64,000 bases of DNA. It comes from Nicotiana tabacum (taxonomy: Eukaryota > Streptophyta > Magnoliopsida > Solanales > Solanaceae). Of the stretch, positions 9,696 through 22,086 are shown piece after piece. The translations under genes were made by a program, and so were the position numbers. The notes beneath the pieces are model-generated. The model had not been told where the DNA came from. It did no database searches and saw only the letters and a program-made list of their open reading frames with translations. Numbering within the stretch: position 1 is the stretch's first letter; every line of letters begins with the position of its first letter. Location: the NCBI RefSeq assembly GCF_000715075.1, contig NC_134087.1:158645436-158709435 (forward strand). Direction: 5' to 3'.

Positions 9696-9914
9696 GAGGG
9701 TGTTTGAATTGGCTTATTTTAAGTGGTTATTGGCTTTTCAGCCCTTTTTTAGTTTATGTGGTGTTTGACAATGATAAAAATTACTTAAAAGCACTTACTT
9801 TTAGGCATAAAAAGTACAAAAATAAGCCAAAAGCCAAAAGTTGAGTATTACCAACTTTTGGCTTGTGGCATTTAGCTTAAAAGCTACTTTTTATAAGCCA
9901 ATTCAAACACCCTC
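9696..9914. mobile_element. MITE (hAT- or Tourist-type)
   Basis: This is a 219-bp element with inverted ends, GAGGGTGTTTGAATTGGCTTA on the left and its near-perfect complement at 9894-9914. The interior has repeated TTGGCTTTT/AAAAGCCAA motifs able to fold. The sequence ATA flanks both ends, which would suit a 3-bp Tourist duplication. An 8-bp hAT duplication is not evident, so the superfamily stays open. Confidence 0.7.
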
Positions 9915-9997
9915 ATAATCCATTTATATTGTTGACATGATATTTGAAGTTCTAGGAAAATGGTAGCTGAAGTCACTGTATGCCAATCATCTATCAC

Positions 9998-12535
9998 TGT
10001 CACGACCCAAGTTCGCCCTCCGTTAACTGTCGTGACGGCACCTAACCTCTACGTCTAGGTAAGCCTAACAATTTGCGATAAAAGAAACGAAATATAAAAC
10101 TAGCCAAAAACTATGGATAAAACATAAACAAAACGTTTAAGATGTCGCTCGACATGTACAAATATACACTCTCAACTGAATCAACTCCCAAACCCGGAAT
10201 CTCATGAAATCACAAGTTGTTGAATAACTATAAAGTGTTCTAACACTAGAATGTCTAAACAAAAGTAAATACAGGAGAGCTAAAGCTAGAGGGGAGAATA
10301 GAGAGGGACTCCTCGGTCTGCGGACACGGAAGATATACCTCGAAGTCTCTAAAGGTCGCCTCGCCTCACTGATAATATGGTTGGGCTGAAGAACCTGGAT
10401 CTGCACACAAAAAACAAGTGCAGGAAAGGGCATGAGTACACCACAATGGTATCCAATAAGTGCCGAGCCTAACCTCGGTCGAGTAGTAACGAGGAAGGTC
10501 AGGGCCCTACTGGTTATCGTCCCAAACGTAAATGTCCAGAGGATCTCCCTGGATATCGTCCAATAGTCCGAATCATAAATATGCAGGGGAAACTCCCGGA
10601 ATACCAATCCGTAGTCCCAAAATAAATATCCAATACAGGGGAATCTACCGGGTGTTGTCCCATAGTCACAAATATAAATGTGCAAGGGGATCTACCGGAA
10701 TACCGATCCATAGTTCCAAAGTAAACATGTAGGGGGATCTACCAGAATACCGATCCGTAGTCCCAAAGTAAACACACAACAGTCTGAAGAATGAATTCTA
10801 CAATTCTATACAAGTTCATACCAATAAAGAAACAAAGATTTCTATTCTAAACATGCTTCACAGGATTCAACTAGACAGTTAAGCAGATAGGACAATTAAG
10901 TCACTTAAGCTTGCTTTCCTAAGTTAAACAGTAGGCTTTAAATCCAAGTAGTGTTCAAACAAAAGGAAACACATATATTTACTTAATGAAAATGGGGTTA
11001 TTCAACAATTTGTACGTGTACACACTCGTCACCTCACGTACACGTCACTCATATAACAAACAACACCAAATCCTAAGGGGAGTTCCCTCACACAAGGTTA
11101 GGCAAGCCATTTACCTCAAGCCAACTCAATCAACTCAAAATCACGTTCTTGCCATGAGTATCCGACTCCAAATAGCCCAAATCTATTCAAATTAGTTGCA
11201 TAATGTAAATATAACTTCAAGTAACTAATTTAACTAATTAATTCGAAGCTAACACGCGAAATTAAGAAAATCTCCCAAAAAGTCCTCCGGGCCCACGTCT
11301 CGGAATTGGATAAATTTTACAAATTTCGAACCCCTAATCACTCGCGAACACACTCGAACAAAAATCAACAAAATATGACATCAAATCTCACTCAAACTCG
11401 GATTTTTCAATTGGGGAACTTTTCTCCCATTTTCAAACTTTTATCCCCAATTTCCTTAATTAGATTGGGAAAACAACAATAGATTATAATTCTAGGATCA
11501 AAATCAAGATAGAAATCTTTAACCAATGTTTCTCCTTCAAAAACCCTCGAGAAATCGCCCTCAACTGAGCTCAAAATTGTTTTTCCAAGTTATGAGTTCA
11601 AACCCTCAAATTTTATATATCTGCCCAGCGATATCCGTTTCTGCGACCATGGGACCGCACTTGCGGAAAATAAACTGCACTTGCAATATTTCATTAAAAC
11701 CCCAGATTCTGCACCTGCGACCACTTACCCGCAGATGCGGTCCGCTTCTGCAGTCCATGGGCCGCATCTGCGACAAACTTCACCATTGCCTCAAACCGCA
11801 CCAGCGGTTCCCTAACCACTTTTGCAGTGTTACACACGCAAGTGCGATTATGACTGGTTTAGCCAAACCTCAAATTTTTGCTAAGTCCAATTCAACTTCC
11901 GTTAAGCACTCAAAACTCACCCTAGGCCCCCAGGACCTCAACCAAATATGTCAACCAATCCTAAAACACCATACGAACTTATTCCAACCCTCGAATCACA
12001 TCAAACAACGTTAAAACCACGAATCGCTCTCCAATCCAAGCCTTATGAACTAGAAATCTCAAGAATCCTATACCCGATGATAAAACCAACCAAACCAAGT
12101 CTGAATAACCCCAAATATTTGCACACAAGTCACATTTAACACTACAGAGCTATTCCAACTTTTCGAATCGGATTCCAACCCCGATACAAAATCTCACTAT
12201 CGTTCCAGAAACTTTAAAAAGTCAACCTTCGGCATTTCAAGCCTAAATAAGCTACGGACCTCCAAAACACAATCTGAACACGCCCCTAAGCCCGAAATCA
12301 CCCAACGGAGATAACGGGACCGACAGAATTCCATTCTGAGGCCGTCTTCACACAACTCCGACTATGGTCCAATTTCTAAAGCTTAAGCTCTCATTGAAGG
12401 ACTAAGTGTCCCAAATTACTCCAAAACACCAAACGAATCCTCCCAGCAACTCAAAATAGCAAAAACAAGCATGGGGAAAGCAGTTAATAGGGGATCAGGG
12501 CGGTAATTCTTAAAACGATCGGCTGGGTCATTATA
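9998..12535 (-). repeat. 3' LTR of the Tekay element
   Basis: On the plus strand it starts TGTCACGACCCAAG and ends GGGTCATTATA, where the sister LTR has CATTACA. It contains about five 48-52-bp subrepeats near 10520-10775 and repeated GCATCTGCGAC/GCACTTGCGG motifs near 11640-11800. Confidence 0.9.
10520..10775 (-). repeat. 48-52-bp subrepeats in the 3' LTR
   Basis: About five units carry GGGGGATCTACC(G/A)GAATACC and then GATCCGTAGTCCCAAAGTAAA, with small length differences. They have counterparts in the other LTR at 18300-18595. Confidence 0.85.
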
Positions 12536-12548
12536 TTTTCCCCTCTTA
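12536..12548 (-). other. polypurine tract of the Tekay element
   Basis: The minus strand reads TTAAGAGGGGAAAA immediately before the 3' LTR. The pol stop codon TAA overlaps it. Confidence 0.85.
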
Positions 12549-15500
12549 AAATATTCTTTCATCCTCGAACGAGCATAGAGACATACCTGAAGTAGTGAAA
12601 AGATGAAGGTAACGGCTGCGCATATCCTGCTCGGTCTCCCAAGTCACATCCTCGACTGGCTGACCCCGCCATTGAACCTTCACTGATGCAATGTTCTTTG
12701 ACCTCAGCTTTCGAACCTGCCTATCCAATATCGCCACTGGCTCCTTAATATAAGATAGATCTTTGTCCAACTGGACTGAATTGAAATCCAACATGTTTGA
12801 TGGATCATCGTGATACTTCCGGAGCATCGAAACATGAAATACCGAATGAACTCCTACCAAGCTAGGAGGTAAGGCAAGCTCATAAGCAACCTCCCCAACA
12901 CGTCGCAATATCTCAAAAGGACCAATAAACCTCGGACACAATTTCCCTTTCTTCCCGAATCTCATAATGCCCTTTATAGGCAAAACCTGAAGCAAGACCC
13001 GCTCTCCAACCATATAGGAAACATCACGAACTTTCCGGTCCACGTAATTCTTCTGTCTGGACTGGGCTATACGGAGTCTATCCTGAATCACCTTAACCTT
13101 CTCCAAGGCATCCTGAACCAAGTATGTGCCCAATAATCTAGCCTCACCCAACTCAAACCAACCCACCGGGGATCTACACCGCCTATCATATAAGGACTCA
13201 TGCGGTACCATCAGAATGCTGGACTGATAACTATTGTTGTAGGCGAACTCCGCCAGTGGCAAGAACTGATCCCAAGAACCTCCAAACTCCATCACATACG
13301 CACGGAGCATATCCTCAAGAATCTGAATGGTGTACTCGGACTGTCCATCCGTCTAAGGGTGAAATGTTGTACTCAACTCCACCCGAGTACCCAACTCATG
13401 TTGTACGGCCCTCCAGAACCGTGATGTGAACTGAGTTCCTCTGTCTGAAATGATGGAAACTGGAATACCATGCAGACGAACAATCTCCCGAATTTAAATC
13501 TCCCCCAACCGCTCCGTTGAATAGGTAGTACACATAGGAATAAAGTACGCGGACTTGGTCAGCCGGTCCACAATCACCCAAATGGCAAAGAACTTCTTCA
13601 AAGTCCGTGGGAGTCCAACTACGAAGTCCATGGTGATGCGCTCCCACTTCTACCCGGAATCTCTATCTGCTGAAGCAACCCACCTGGTCTCTAGTGCTCA
13701 TACTTTACCTGCTGACAATTGAGGCACCGAGCTACAAACCCAGCTATATCCTTCTTCATCCGCCTCCACCAATAGTGCTATCTCAAATCTAGAACATCTT
13801 CACGGCACCCAGATGGATGGAATACCGTGAACTATGGGCCTCCTCTAGAATCAACTCCCGAAGCCCATCAACATTTGGTACACATACCCGACCCTACATC
13901 CTTAATACCCCGTTATCACAAATAGTCACATCTCTGGCATCATCGTGTAGAACCTTGTCCTTAAGGACGAGTAAATGGGGGTCATCATACTGACTCTCCC
14001 TGATACGATCAAATAAGGACGACCAAGAAATCACTCAAGCTAGAACCCGACTAGGCTCCGAAAGATCCAATCTCACAAACTGGCTGGCTAAGGCCTCAAC
14101 ATCCATCGCCATGGGCCTCTCCACTGCTGATAAATAAGCCAAATTCCCCAAACTCTCCGCCCGACGACTCAAAGCATCGACCACCATATTAGCCTTTCCC
14201 GGGTGATGCAAGATAGTGATATCATAGTCCTTCAGTAGCTCCAACCATCTCCTCTGGCGCAAATTAAGATCTTTCTGCTTGAACAAATGCTGCAAACTCC
14301 GGTGATCAATATAAATCTCATAAGGAACACCATACAAATAATGATGTCAGATCTTCAAGGCGTGAATAATAGCAGCCAACTCAAGATCATGGACATGATA
14401 GTTCTTCTCATGTACCTTCAACTTTCTGGATGCGTAGGCAATCACCCTATCGTCCTGCATCAATAGTTCTCCAAGGCCAATCCTCGAGGCATCACAATAG
14501 ACAGTATAAGACCTCGAACCTGTAGGCAATATCAAAACTGGGGCTATAGTCAAAGTTGTCTTGAGCTTTTGGAAGCTCGCCTCACACTCTTCCGTCCACT
14601 GGAACGGAGCACCCTTCTAGGTCAGTCTGGTCATAGCTGCTGCAATAGATGAAAATCCCTCAACAAATCGACGGTAATAACCCGCCAATCCAAGAACTAC
14701 GAATCTCTGTAGCTGAGGATGGTCTGGGCCAACTTTGCACTGATTCGGATCCACTTTTATCCCCTCACTTGACACCACATGACCTAAGAATGTCACCGAA
14801 TCCAACCAAAACTCACATTTCGAGAACTTTGCATATAACTTCTTTTCTCTCAAAGTTTAAAGCACTGTCCTCAGGTGCTGCTCATGAACTTCCCGACTCC
14901 GAGAGTATACCAGAATATCATCAATAAAGACAATGGCAAACGAGTCAAGATATGGCTGGCACACACTGTGCATCAAATGCATCAAGGCTGTTGGGGCATT
15001 GGTCAGTCCAAATGACATAACAAGGAACTCGTAATGATCATACCGAGTCCTGAAAGTAGTCTTCGGGATATCTGGCTCCCGAATCTTCAACTGATGGTAA
15101 TTTGAACGCAAGTCAATCATAGAAAACACTCGTGCGCCCTGTAGATAGTCAAACAAATCATCAATACAAGGCAAATGATGCCGGTTCTTCACGTAACTTT
15201 GTTCAACTAGCAATAATCAATGCACATACGCATAGATCCATCCTTTTTCTTCACAGACAAGATAGGAGCACCCCAAGGTGATACACTGGGCCGAATAAAA
15301 CCCTTATCAAGCAATTCTTGCAACTGTTCCTTCAACTCCTTCAACTCAGGAAGAGCCATACGACACGGAGGAATAGAAATGGGCTGAGTTCCCGCAACAA
15401 ATCAATGTCGAAATCAATATCTCTATCGGGCGGCATACCCGGAAGATCAGCTGGAAACACATCAGGGAAGTCCCTCACTACTGAGACTAAATCAACTGTA

Positions 15501-15960
15501 GGAGTATCAACACTAACATCTCTCACATAGGCTAGATACGCATCCCACCCCTTCTCAACCATTCGTTGAGCTTTAAGGAAGGAAATAACTCTACTGGGAG
15601 TGTGATCTAAAGTACCTCTCCACTCTACTCGCGGTACACTTGGCATAGCCAGCGTCACGATTTTGGCATGAAAATCAAGAATAGCATAATGGGGCGACAA
15701 CCAGTCCATGCCCAAGATAACATCGAAATCTACCATGGTGAGCAATAATAAATCGACTCTGGTCTCAAACCCACTAAGAGCAACCAAACACGACCAATAA
15801 ATGCGGTCCATAACAAGGGAATCTCCCACAAGAGTAGAAACATAAATAGGGGAACTCAAAGAATCCCAAGATACGCCCAAATGCGGGGTAAAATAAGAGG
15901 ACACATAAGAATAAGTAGAGCCTGGATCGAATAAAATCGATGCATCTCTATGACAAACTA
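12546..15960 (-). pseudogene. Tekay pol: protease, RT, RNase H, integrase, chromodomain
   Basis: This is the polyprotein that would copy element RNA into DNA and insert it. Domains in minus-strand order are protease with FDPGSTYSYVSS (about 15926), reverse transcriptase with [13 protein letters not shown] and the catalytic FIDD box (about 14915), and RNase H with [15 protein letters not shown] and then [17 protein letters not shown]. Integrase follows with ARCLNCQQVKYEH (about 13720), the DFVVGLP and SDRGTQF acidic residues and EDMLRAYV. The C-terminal chromodomain-like segment is VKVQWRGQPVEDVTWE (about 12640-12690). Several stops and frame changes break it, for example near 15395, 15215, 14855 and 13500. 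The stop near 13355 (HP-stop-TDGQ) is a CAG to TAG change. It is certainly inactive. Confidence 0.93.
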
Positions 15961-17454
15961 GAAAATACCTACGATGACAAAATCAGAGGCGATAGCCTCA
16001 GTACGGGCAGGAAGGGCATAATATCTGGCTTGCCCCCCTCTAGGGCGACCTCTACCTCCCCGACCTCCACCTCTAGCTAGCTGAGCAGGTGGGGTAGCAA
16101 CTGATGCTGCAATCATAGCCTGGGAACTCTGCGGGGCATGCTGTGGCTAAGAAGTCTATGGAGATGTACCCCTCCTAAGTCTGGGGCAATCCCTCACCAT
16201 ATGGCGTGTGTCACCACACTCAAAACAAGCTCTAAGGGGACGTGGCGACTATGACTGGCTCGGGCCAGGTCTGCTGGACTGACCACTTAAAGCACCCCGT
16301 GTAGGAGGCATACTAGATACTAGAGGTGTATAATAAGGCTCCTGAGGTCTAGGAGGAGCTAGAATACCACTAGCTGCTGGAAGAGCTGAATGAACGGGGC
16401 GACTCATATAACCCCTACCATGACGAACTACAGCTGGAGCACGGGCACCAGAATAATGGCCCGACTCTCGAGACCTCTTGGCCTCCCTCTTCTCTCTGTC
16501 CCTAGCATACATACCTTTTATCCTCCTAGCAATGCTCACCACCTGTTGATAAGAAATATCCATCTCCAACTCCCGAGCCACGCTAGACCTGATGCTAGGA
16601 TTGAGCCCCTCAATAAATCGGTGAACCCTCTCACGAACTGTAGCAACCAAGGCTGGTGCATGCCTAGCCAAGTAAGTGAAACGGACATCATACTCTAAAA
16701 TAGTCATAGTGCCTTGGCGCAAATACTCAAACTCTGCATGTCATGCGTCCCTGAGTCTCCGAGGGACAAACTCTCTCAGGAATATATCTGAAAACTAAGT
16801 CCAAGTAAGGGATGTTGCATCAGCTGGACTGTCCAACTCAAAAGTACGCCACCACCGGTAGGCTGCTCCTCGAAGCTGGAAGGCAGTGAAAGAAACCCCA
16901 CTCGATCCTAATAAACCCATAGTGCGGAGGATACGGTAACACTCCTCCAAAAATCCCAGAGCATCATCTGATGCTAAACCACTGAATACAGGAGGCTTGT
17001 ACTTCTTGAGCCTCTCAAGCCTCCGCTGCTCATCCTCTAAAGCCGCTGCCCTATCCTCGGGCTGAACTAGGGCCACAAGTAGTACCGCTATAACCTCTGG
17101 GATCTGATCAACCTAGACCCATTGCTCAGGAGTGCGGGATGCGGGAGTCTGTGCTCCTCCCCCAGCCTGGGATGTGGCTGCAGCAAGTGGAATCAACATT
17201 GCCTAAGCTAGAGTGGTGTACATGCTCACAAACTGTGCAAGAGTCTCCTGAAGAGCTAGAATAGTAGTAGCAATAGGCGTATCAGATGCCTGGGCTCTAG
17301 TTGAAGCTGCTGGTGGCTCCTCTGTGGTAGCTCGCGCGGGTTCCCTGGCTGCACCACGGGCGCGTCCTCGACCTCTACCCCGGCCCCGACCTCTGGCGGT
17401 TCTAGCAGGGGGCGCGGGTGCCTAGTCATATCTGGTAGCACGTGTCCTCACCAT
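15961..17454 (-). pseudogene. Tekay gag
   Basis: This is the capsid/nucleocapsid polyprotein. It starts at an ATG (MVRTRATRYD) right after a gap from the primer site and has an RG-rich N-terminal arm (RGRGRGRGRARG). The capsid domain (KKYKPPVFSGLASDDALGFL, AAYRWWRTFEL, ISYQQVVSIARRIKGM) is followed by a CCHC zinc knuckle, CFECGDTRHMVRDC, at about 16180-16225. In-frame stops occur at codon 11 and near 17205, 17110, 16795, 16740 and 16250; most fit CAG to TAG or TGG to TGA. A one-base shift at about 15960 separates it from protease. In intact Tekay elements gag and pol are usually one frame. Confidence 0.92.
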
Positions 17455-17641
17455 CTGTGAGAGAATAGAAAACAGAAGTTTAGAATTGTGATATCAGAAT
17501 CTTGCACGACAAGAAAATCAAATGATGTGGAATTTTCCTAACAGTTACATAGCCTCTCGTAGATAAGTACAGACGTCTTTGTACCGATCCGCGAGACTCT
17601 AATAAACCGGCTTGTAATTCATGACTCCTATAAACCTAGAA

Positions 17642-17652
17642 CTCTGATACCA
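17642..17652 (-). other. Met-tRNA primer-binding site of the Tekay element
   Basis: The minus strand reads TGGTATCAGAG three bases after the 5' LTR, complementary to initiator methionine tRNA. Confidence 0.9.
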
Positions 17653-18175
17653 ACTTGTCATGACCCAAGTTCGCCCTCCGTGAACTATCGTGACGGCACC
17701 TAGTCTCTACGACTAGGTAAGCCTAACAATTTGCGGAAAAAGAAACGAAAGATAATACTAGCCAAAAATTGCGGATAAAACATAAACAAAACGTTTAAGA
17801 TGTCGTTTGGCATGTACAAATATAGACTTTCAACTAAATGAACTCCCAAAATCCGGAATCTCATGAAATCACAAGCTGTTGAATAACTACAAAGTGTTCT
17901 AACCTAAGAATGTCTAAACAAAAGTAAATACAGGAAAGCTAAAGCTAGAGGGGAGAATAGAGAGGGACTCCTAGGTCTGCGGACACCACAGATATAACTC
18001 GAAGTCTCTGAAGGTCGCCTCGCCTCACTGACAATATGGCTAGGCCGAAGAACCTGGATCTGCACACGAAAATCATGTGCAGGAAAGGGCATGAGTACAC
18101 CACAGCGGTATCCAGTAAGTGCCAAGCCTAACCTCGGTCGAGTAGTGACGAGAAAGGTCAGGGCCCTACTGGTTT

Positions 18176-18199
18176 TATATATATATATATATATATATG
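18176..18199. repeat. (AT)n microsatellite in the 5' LTR
   Basis: Twelve AT dinucleotides lie at the edge of the segment missing from the other LTR. Confidence 0.95.
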
Positions 18200-18299
18200 T
18201 AAAATGAGGTAAAACAGTATGGAATATGACAACATAATTAAAATGCTAAGAGTCTACAACGAATAAAATCATAGAAAGAATCTAACTCAGTACACAGAC

Positions 18300-18595
18300 A
18301 TAGCAATTGGGGATCTCCCAGGATATCGTCCCGTAGTTCCAAACGTAAATGTCTAGAGGATATCCCGGGATATCGTCCCGTAGTCCGAATCATAAATATG
18401 CAGGGGAAATTCCCGGAATACCAATCCATAGTCCCAAAGTAAATATCCAGTACAGGGAAATCTACCGGGTGTTTTCCCGTAGTCCCAAATATAAATGTGC
18501 AGGGAGATCTACCGAAATACCGATCTGTAGTCCCAAAGTAAACATGCAGGGGGATCTACCGGAATACCCATCCGTAGTCCCAAAGTAAACACACA
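18300..18595 (-). repeat. 48-52-bp subrepeats in the 5' LTR
   Basis: About six units of the GATCTACCGGAATACC...TAGTCCCAAAGTAAA type, one more than in the 3' LTR. Confidence 0.85.
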
Positions 18596-20364
18596 ACAAT
18601 CTCAATAATGAATTCTACAGTTCTATACAAGTTCATATCAAGAAAGAAATAGAGATTTCTATTCTAAACATGCTGCACATGATTCAAATAGACAGTTAAG
18701 CAGATAGGACAATTAAGTCACTTAAGCATGCTTTCCTAAGCTAAACAGTAGGATTTAAATCCAAGTAGTGTTCAAACAAAAGTAAACACATATATTTACT
18801 TAATGAAAATGGAGTTATTCAACAATTGGCATGTGTACGCACTCGTCACCTCACGCACACGACACTCATATAACAAACAACACCAAATTCTAAGAGGAGT
18901 TCCCTAACACAAGGTTAGGAAAGCCACTTACCTCGAACCAACTCAATCAACTCAAAATCACATTCTTGCCACGAGTACCCGACTCCAAATGACCCAAATC
19001 TATTCAAATTAATTGCATAATGTAAATATAACTTTAAGTAACTAATTTAACTAATTAATTTGAAGCTAACACGCGAAATTAAGAAAATCACCTAAAAAGT
19101 TCCCTGGGCTCACGTATCGAAATTGGATAAATTTTACAAATTCAGAACCCCCGATCACTCACGAACACACTCGAACAAAAATCAACAAAATCCGACGTCA
19201 AAATCTCACTCAAACTCGAATTTTTCAATTGGGAAATTTTTCTCCCACTTTCAAACTTTTACCCCCAATTTCCTTAATTAGAAGGGGAAAACACCAATAG
19301 ATTATAGTTCTAGGATCAAAATCAATAGAGAAATCGTTACCCAATGTTTCTCCTTCAAAAACCCTCGAGAAATCACCCTTAACCGAGCTCCAAATCATTT
19401 CCAAGTTATGAGTTCAAACCCTCGAATTTTTCTATATCTGCCCAGCGATATCCGCTTCTGCGACCATGGGACCGCTGCGGTCTCGCTTCTGCGACAAACA
19501 AACCGCACCTGCGATATTTTATTAAAAGTCCAAATTCCGCACTTGCGACCACTTACCCGCAAATGCGGTCTGCTTCTGCGGTTCATGGGCCGCATCTGCG
19601 ACCAACTTCACCAATGCCTCAGACCGCATCTGCGGTTTCCTAACTGCTTATGTGGTGCTACACATACATGTGCGATTATGACATGTTCAGTCAAACCTCA
19701 TATTTTTCTTAAGTCCAATTCAACTTCACTTAAGCACCCGAAACTCACCCGAGACCCCAGGACCTCAACCAAACATGCCCACCAATCTTAAAATACCATA
19801 CAAACTTATTCCAACCCTCGAATCACATCAAACAACGCTAAAACCACGAATCGCTCTCCAATCCAAGCCTTATGAACTAGAAATCTCATGAATCCTACAC
19901 CCGATGATAAAACCAACCAAACCAAGTCCGAATGACCCCAAATTTTTGCACGCAAGTCACATTCAACACTACGGAGCTATTCGAACTTTCGAAATCGGAT
20001 TCCGACCCTGATATCAAAATCTCACTATCGATCCGGAAACTTCAAAAAATCAACCTTCGGGATTTCAAGCCTAAATAAACTACGGACCTCCAAAACACAA
20101 TCCGAACACGCTCCTAATCCCGAAATCACCCAACGGAGCTAACGGAACCGACGGAATTTCATTCTGAGGCCGTCTTCACAGTGCTCTGACTACGGTCCAA
20201 TTTCTAAAGTTTAAGCTCTTATTGAGGGACTAAGTGTCCCAAAACACTCCAAAACACCAGACGAATTCTCCCGCCAACTCAAAATAGCAGAAACAAAGTA
20301 CGGGGAAAGCAGTTAATAGGAGATCAGAGCGTTAAATATTAAAACGACCGGCGAAGTCATTACA

Positions 20365-21739
20365 TTCGCCCTGAATTCGTGAAATTGTATTAAAATCGTT
20401 AGAAATAAGAGAAGTTGAAGAAGCTGTTGGAAGAAGTGGAAGAAGCCATATCTGAAGTGTCCTTAAATTGGATTTTTAGAAAAACTGGCTTTTGGTCAAA
20501 TAGCGGCGATTAAATAGAGCACGTTGTGAATTGTTTTACAAATAAATCTTAAGATTTTGACTAATATTTTAGAACTTGAATACACCATGTACGATTAAAA
20601 AAAAAAGTGTGTTACTTCCATAATTAAAGATTTTATTCAATTCATTAAAAGATATGTTGTATATTTTTATTCAATTGATCAAAAGTTTTCTCGTGCACAT
20701 ATTCATTGAATAAAGATTTTAATGAATTTATTAATAATGGATTAATTTTTTTTGGTAGTTAGAAACTTTGTTAATCACCAAGCCATAGCTAAGTCAAACA
20801 CATCTAGCTATCTAAACTATCTACTATCAGCTAAAGAACTGCATGACTTAACTTCAAGCATTGGAATGTATTAGTAGTTTTCTTTTAATTTTCATATATT
20901 TTGAGATTTTAAATTTGAATAATATTCTTATCTATTACGTGTAGCATTAAATAAAAACAATTAATTTTTGGATAATTTTTATCTGTAATAGCCTAATAAT
21001 ATCTAAACATCACATGTTGTTATAAGTATTTATATGATATTCATTTATTATAAAAGTAAAAAAATATCAGAAAAGACGATATTATTATAGAGAAGTTTGA
21101 CCGTATAATTCAATTTACTCACTATATAATAATTTCTATTATCATATTTATTATTTCCTTAAACCAAATCGTTGGACTAAGGGAAACAGGTGATTTTAAA
21201 AGTAAAATTACGTATCGTTCAGAAAGATAAAATGGAAGATAATCCAATACTATAATGCGGAAAGGGGATCTTAAAAGTAAAATTACATGTCGCTCAAAAA
21301 GATAAAATGAATGATAACTCAATACTCTAACGCGGAAATCAATCTCATTATACTCTGTTGTTTAAGATGAATAAAATGCTCAGTTGATATTAAAAAAAAT
21401 AAAAATCGATGGAGTAGCTACGAGGAAAAAATTAGCAAAAGAAAGCTAAGAGGAAATAAAGGACGAAAAGGGAGAACGTTGGGACCGTGAATACCATCAC
21501 TTTCATACCGTTTGCTCTGTTATAAGTTGGCAGTACTTCTCTTTTCACGAAGTATTTGTTTGTTTCGTAGGATACAAAAATGGGAGTTCAAAGCACAGGT
21601 CCTGTAATGGAATGTCCTTCTAACGCCTTTATATACGTTTAACCATCTCTTTCTTTATTTCATCGGTATCCAAACTGATATTTAGCTTAAAGTATATATA
21701 TTTATATGCATATTGCCTCGTATTTTACTCATATTTCGT
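20365..21739. other. AT-rich sequence without recognisable element or gene
   Basis: No reading frame, LTR end or transposon terminus could be recognised. The stretch contains a 75-bp tandem duplication. Near 21480-21660 it is less AT-rich and has no repeat-family look. It may be ordinary low-copy intergenic DNA. Confidence 0.5.
21192..21341. repeat. 75-bp tandem duplication
   Basis: Two diverged copies start at 21192 (GATTTTAAAAGTAAAATTAC) and 21267 (GATCTTAAAAGTAAAATTAC). Both end near AATGCGGAAA/AACGCGGAAA. Confidence 0.85.
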
Positions 21740-22040
21740 AAATTTCAAATATGTAATGTAATAATTTGTGTTAATTTGTGGTATTTTTATATGTAGGAAT
21801 CATCCACAGACAAAGTGAACGAAGGTACCTGAGTTAAAGCAAAAAGGGGACGAAATGGGAAAAAGGCCACAGAGTGGCGCCCAAGTAGCGTGGGGCGCTA
21901 ACTACGGCGCAGAAGTGAGAACATCAAAAGTCCCAGCGCCAGGGCTAGTGTCCCATGCTATCCTGAATGCTAGTGACGGAAATTTCTCCTACTTTATTCG
22001 GGACAAGGTTATTCTGACCTAAGACCCCCCTCCCAACTTG

Positions 22041-22047
22041 TATAAAA
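22041..22047 (+). promoter_or_regulatory. TATA box of the Athila-like LTR
   Basis: TATAAAA lies in the context CCAACTTGTATAAAAGGAAG, about 90 bp upstream of a CT-rich leader. Confidence 0.5.
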
Positions 22048-22062
22048 GGAAGCCTAAACCTA

Positions 22063-22086
22063 TTTTTTTTTTTGGGGGGGGGGGGG
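22063..22086. repeat. T11G13 homopolymer run
   Basis: Eleven T are followed directly by thirteen G, just downstream of the LTR TATA box. The length may be a sequencing or assembly artefact. Confidence 0.85.

Larger units (their letters stand above)
9998..20364 (-). mobile_element. complete but defective Tekay/Del chromovirus (Ty3/gypsy)
   Basis: This is a full-length LTR retrotransposon on the minus strand, laid out 5' LTR (17656-20364), Met primer site, gag, protease, reverse transcriptase, RNase H, integrase with chromodomain, polypurine tract and 3' LTR (9998-12535). The chromodomain and the very long LTRs define it as Tekay/Del. All ORFs carry stops and frameshifts. The LTRs differ at many sites and by an approximately 145-bp indel, so the insertion is not recent. 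Flanking pentamers ATCAC and TTCGC match at only three positions, so the target duplication is decayed or lost. Confidence 0.9.
17656..20364 (-). repeat. 5' LTR of the Tekay element
   Basis: On the plus strand it starts TGTCATGACCCAAG and ends GAAGTCATTACA. It is longer than its partner (2709 vs 2538 bp), mainly because of an (AT)n tract and about 120 bp following it (18175-18320) that are absent from the 3' LTR. Confidence 0.9.

Noticed and set aside
10137..10685. 182-codon minus-strand frame in the Tekay 3' LTR
   Set aside because: Lies wholly in the LTR over the 48-bp subrepeats; the other LTR carries similar broken frames; no known domain.
11526..12014. 162-codon plus-strand frame
   Set aside because: LTR sequence; its counterpart at 19408-19791 is shorter and broken, as expected for chance frames.
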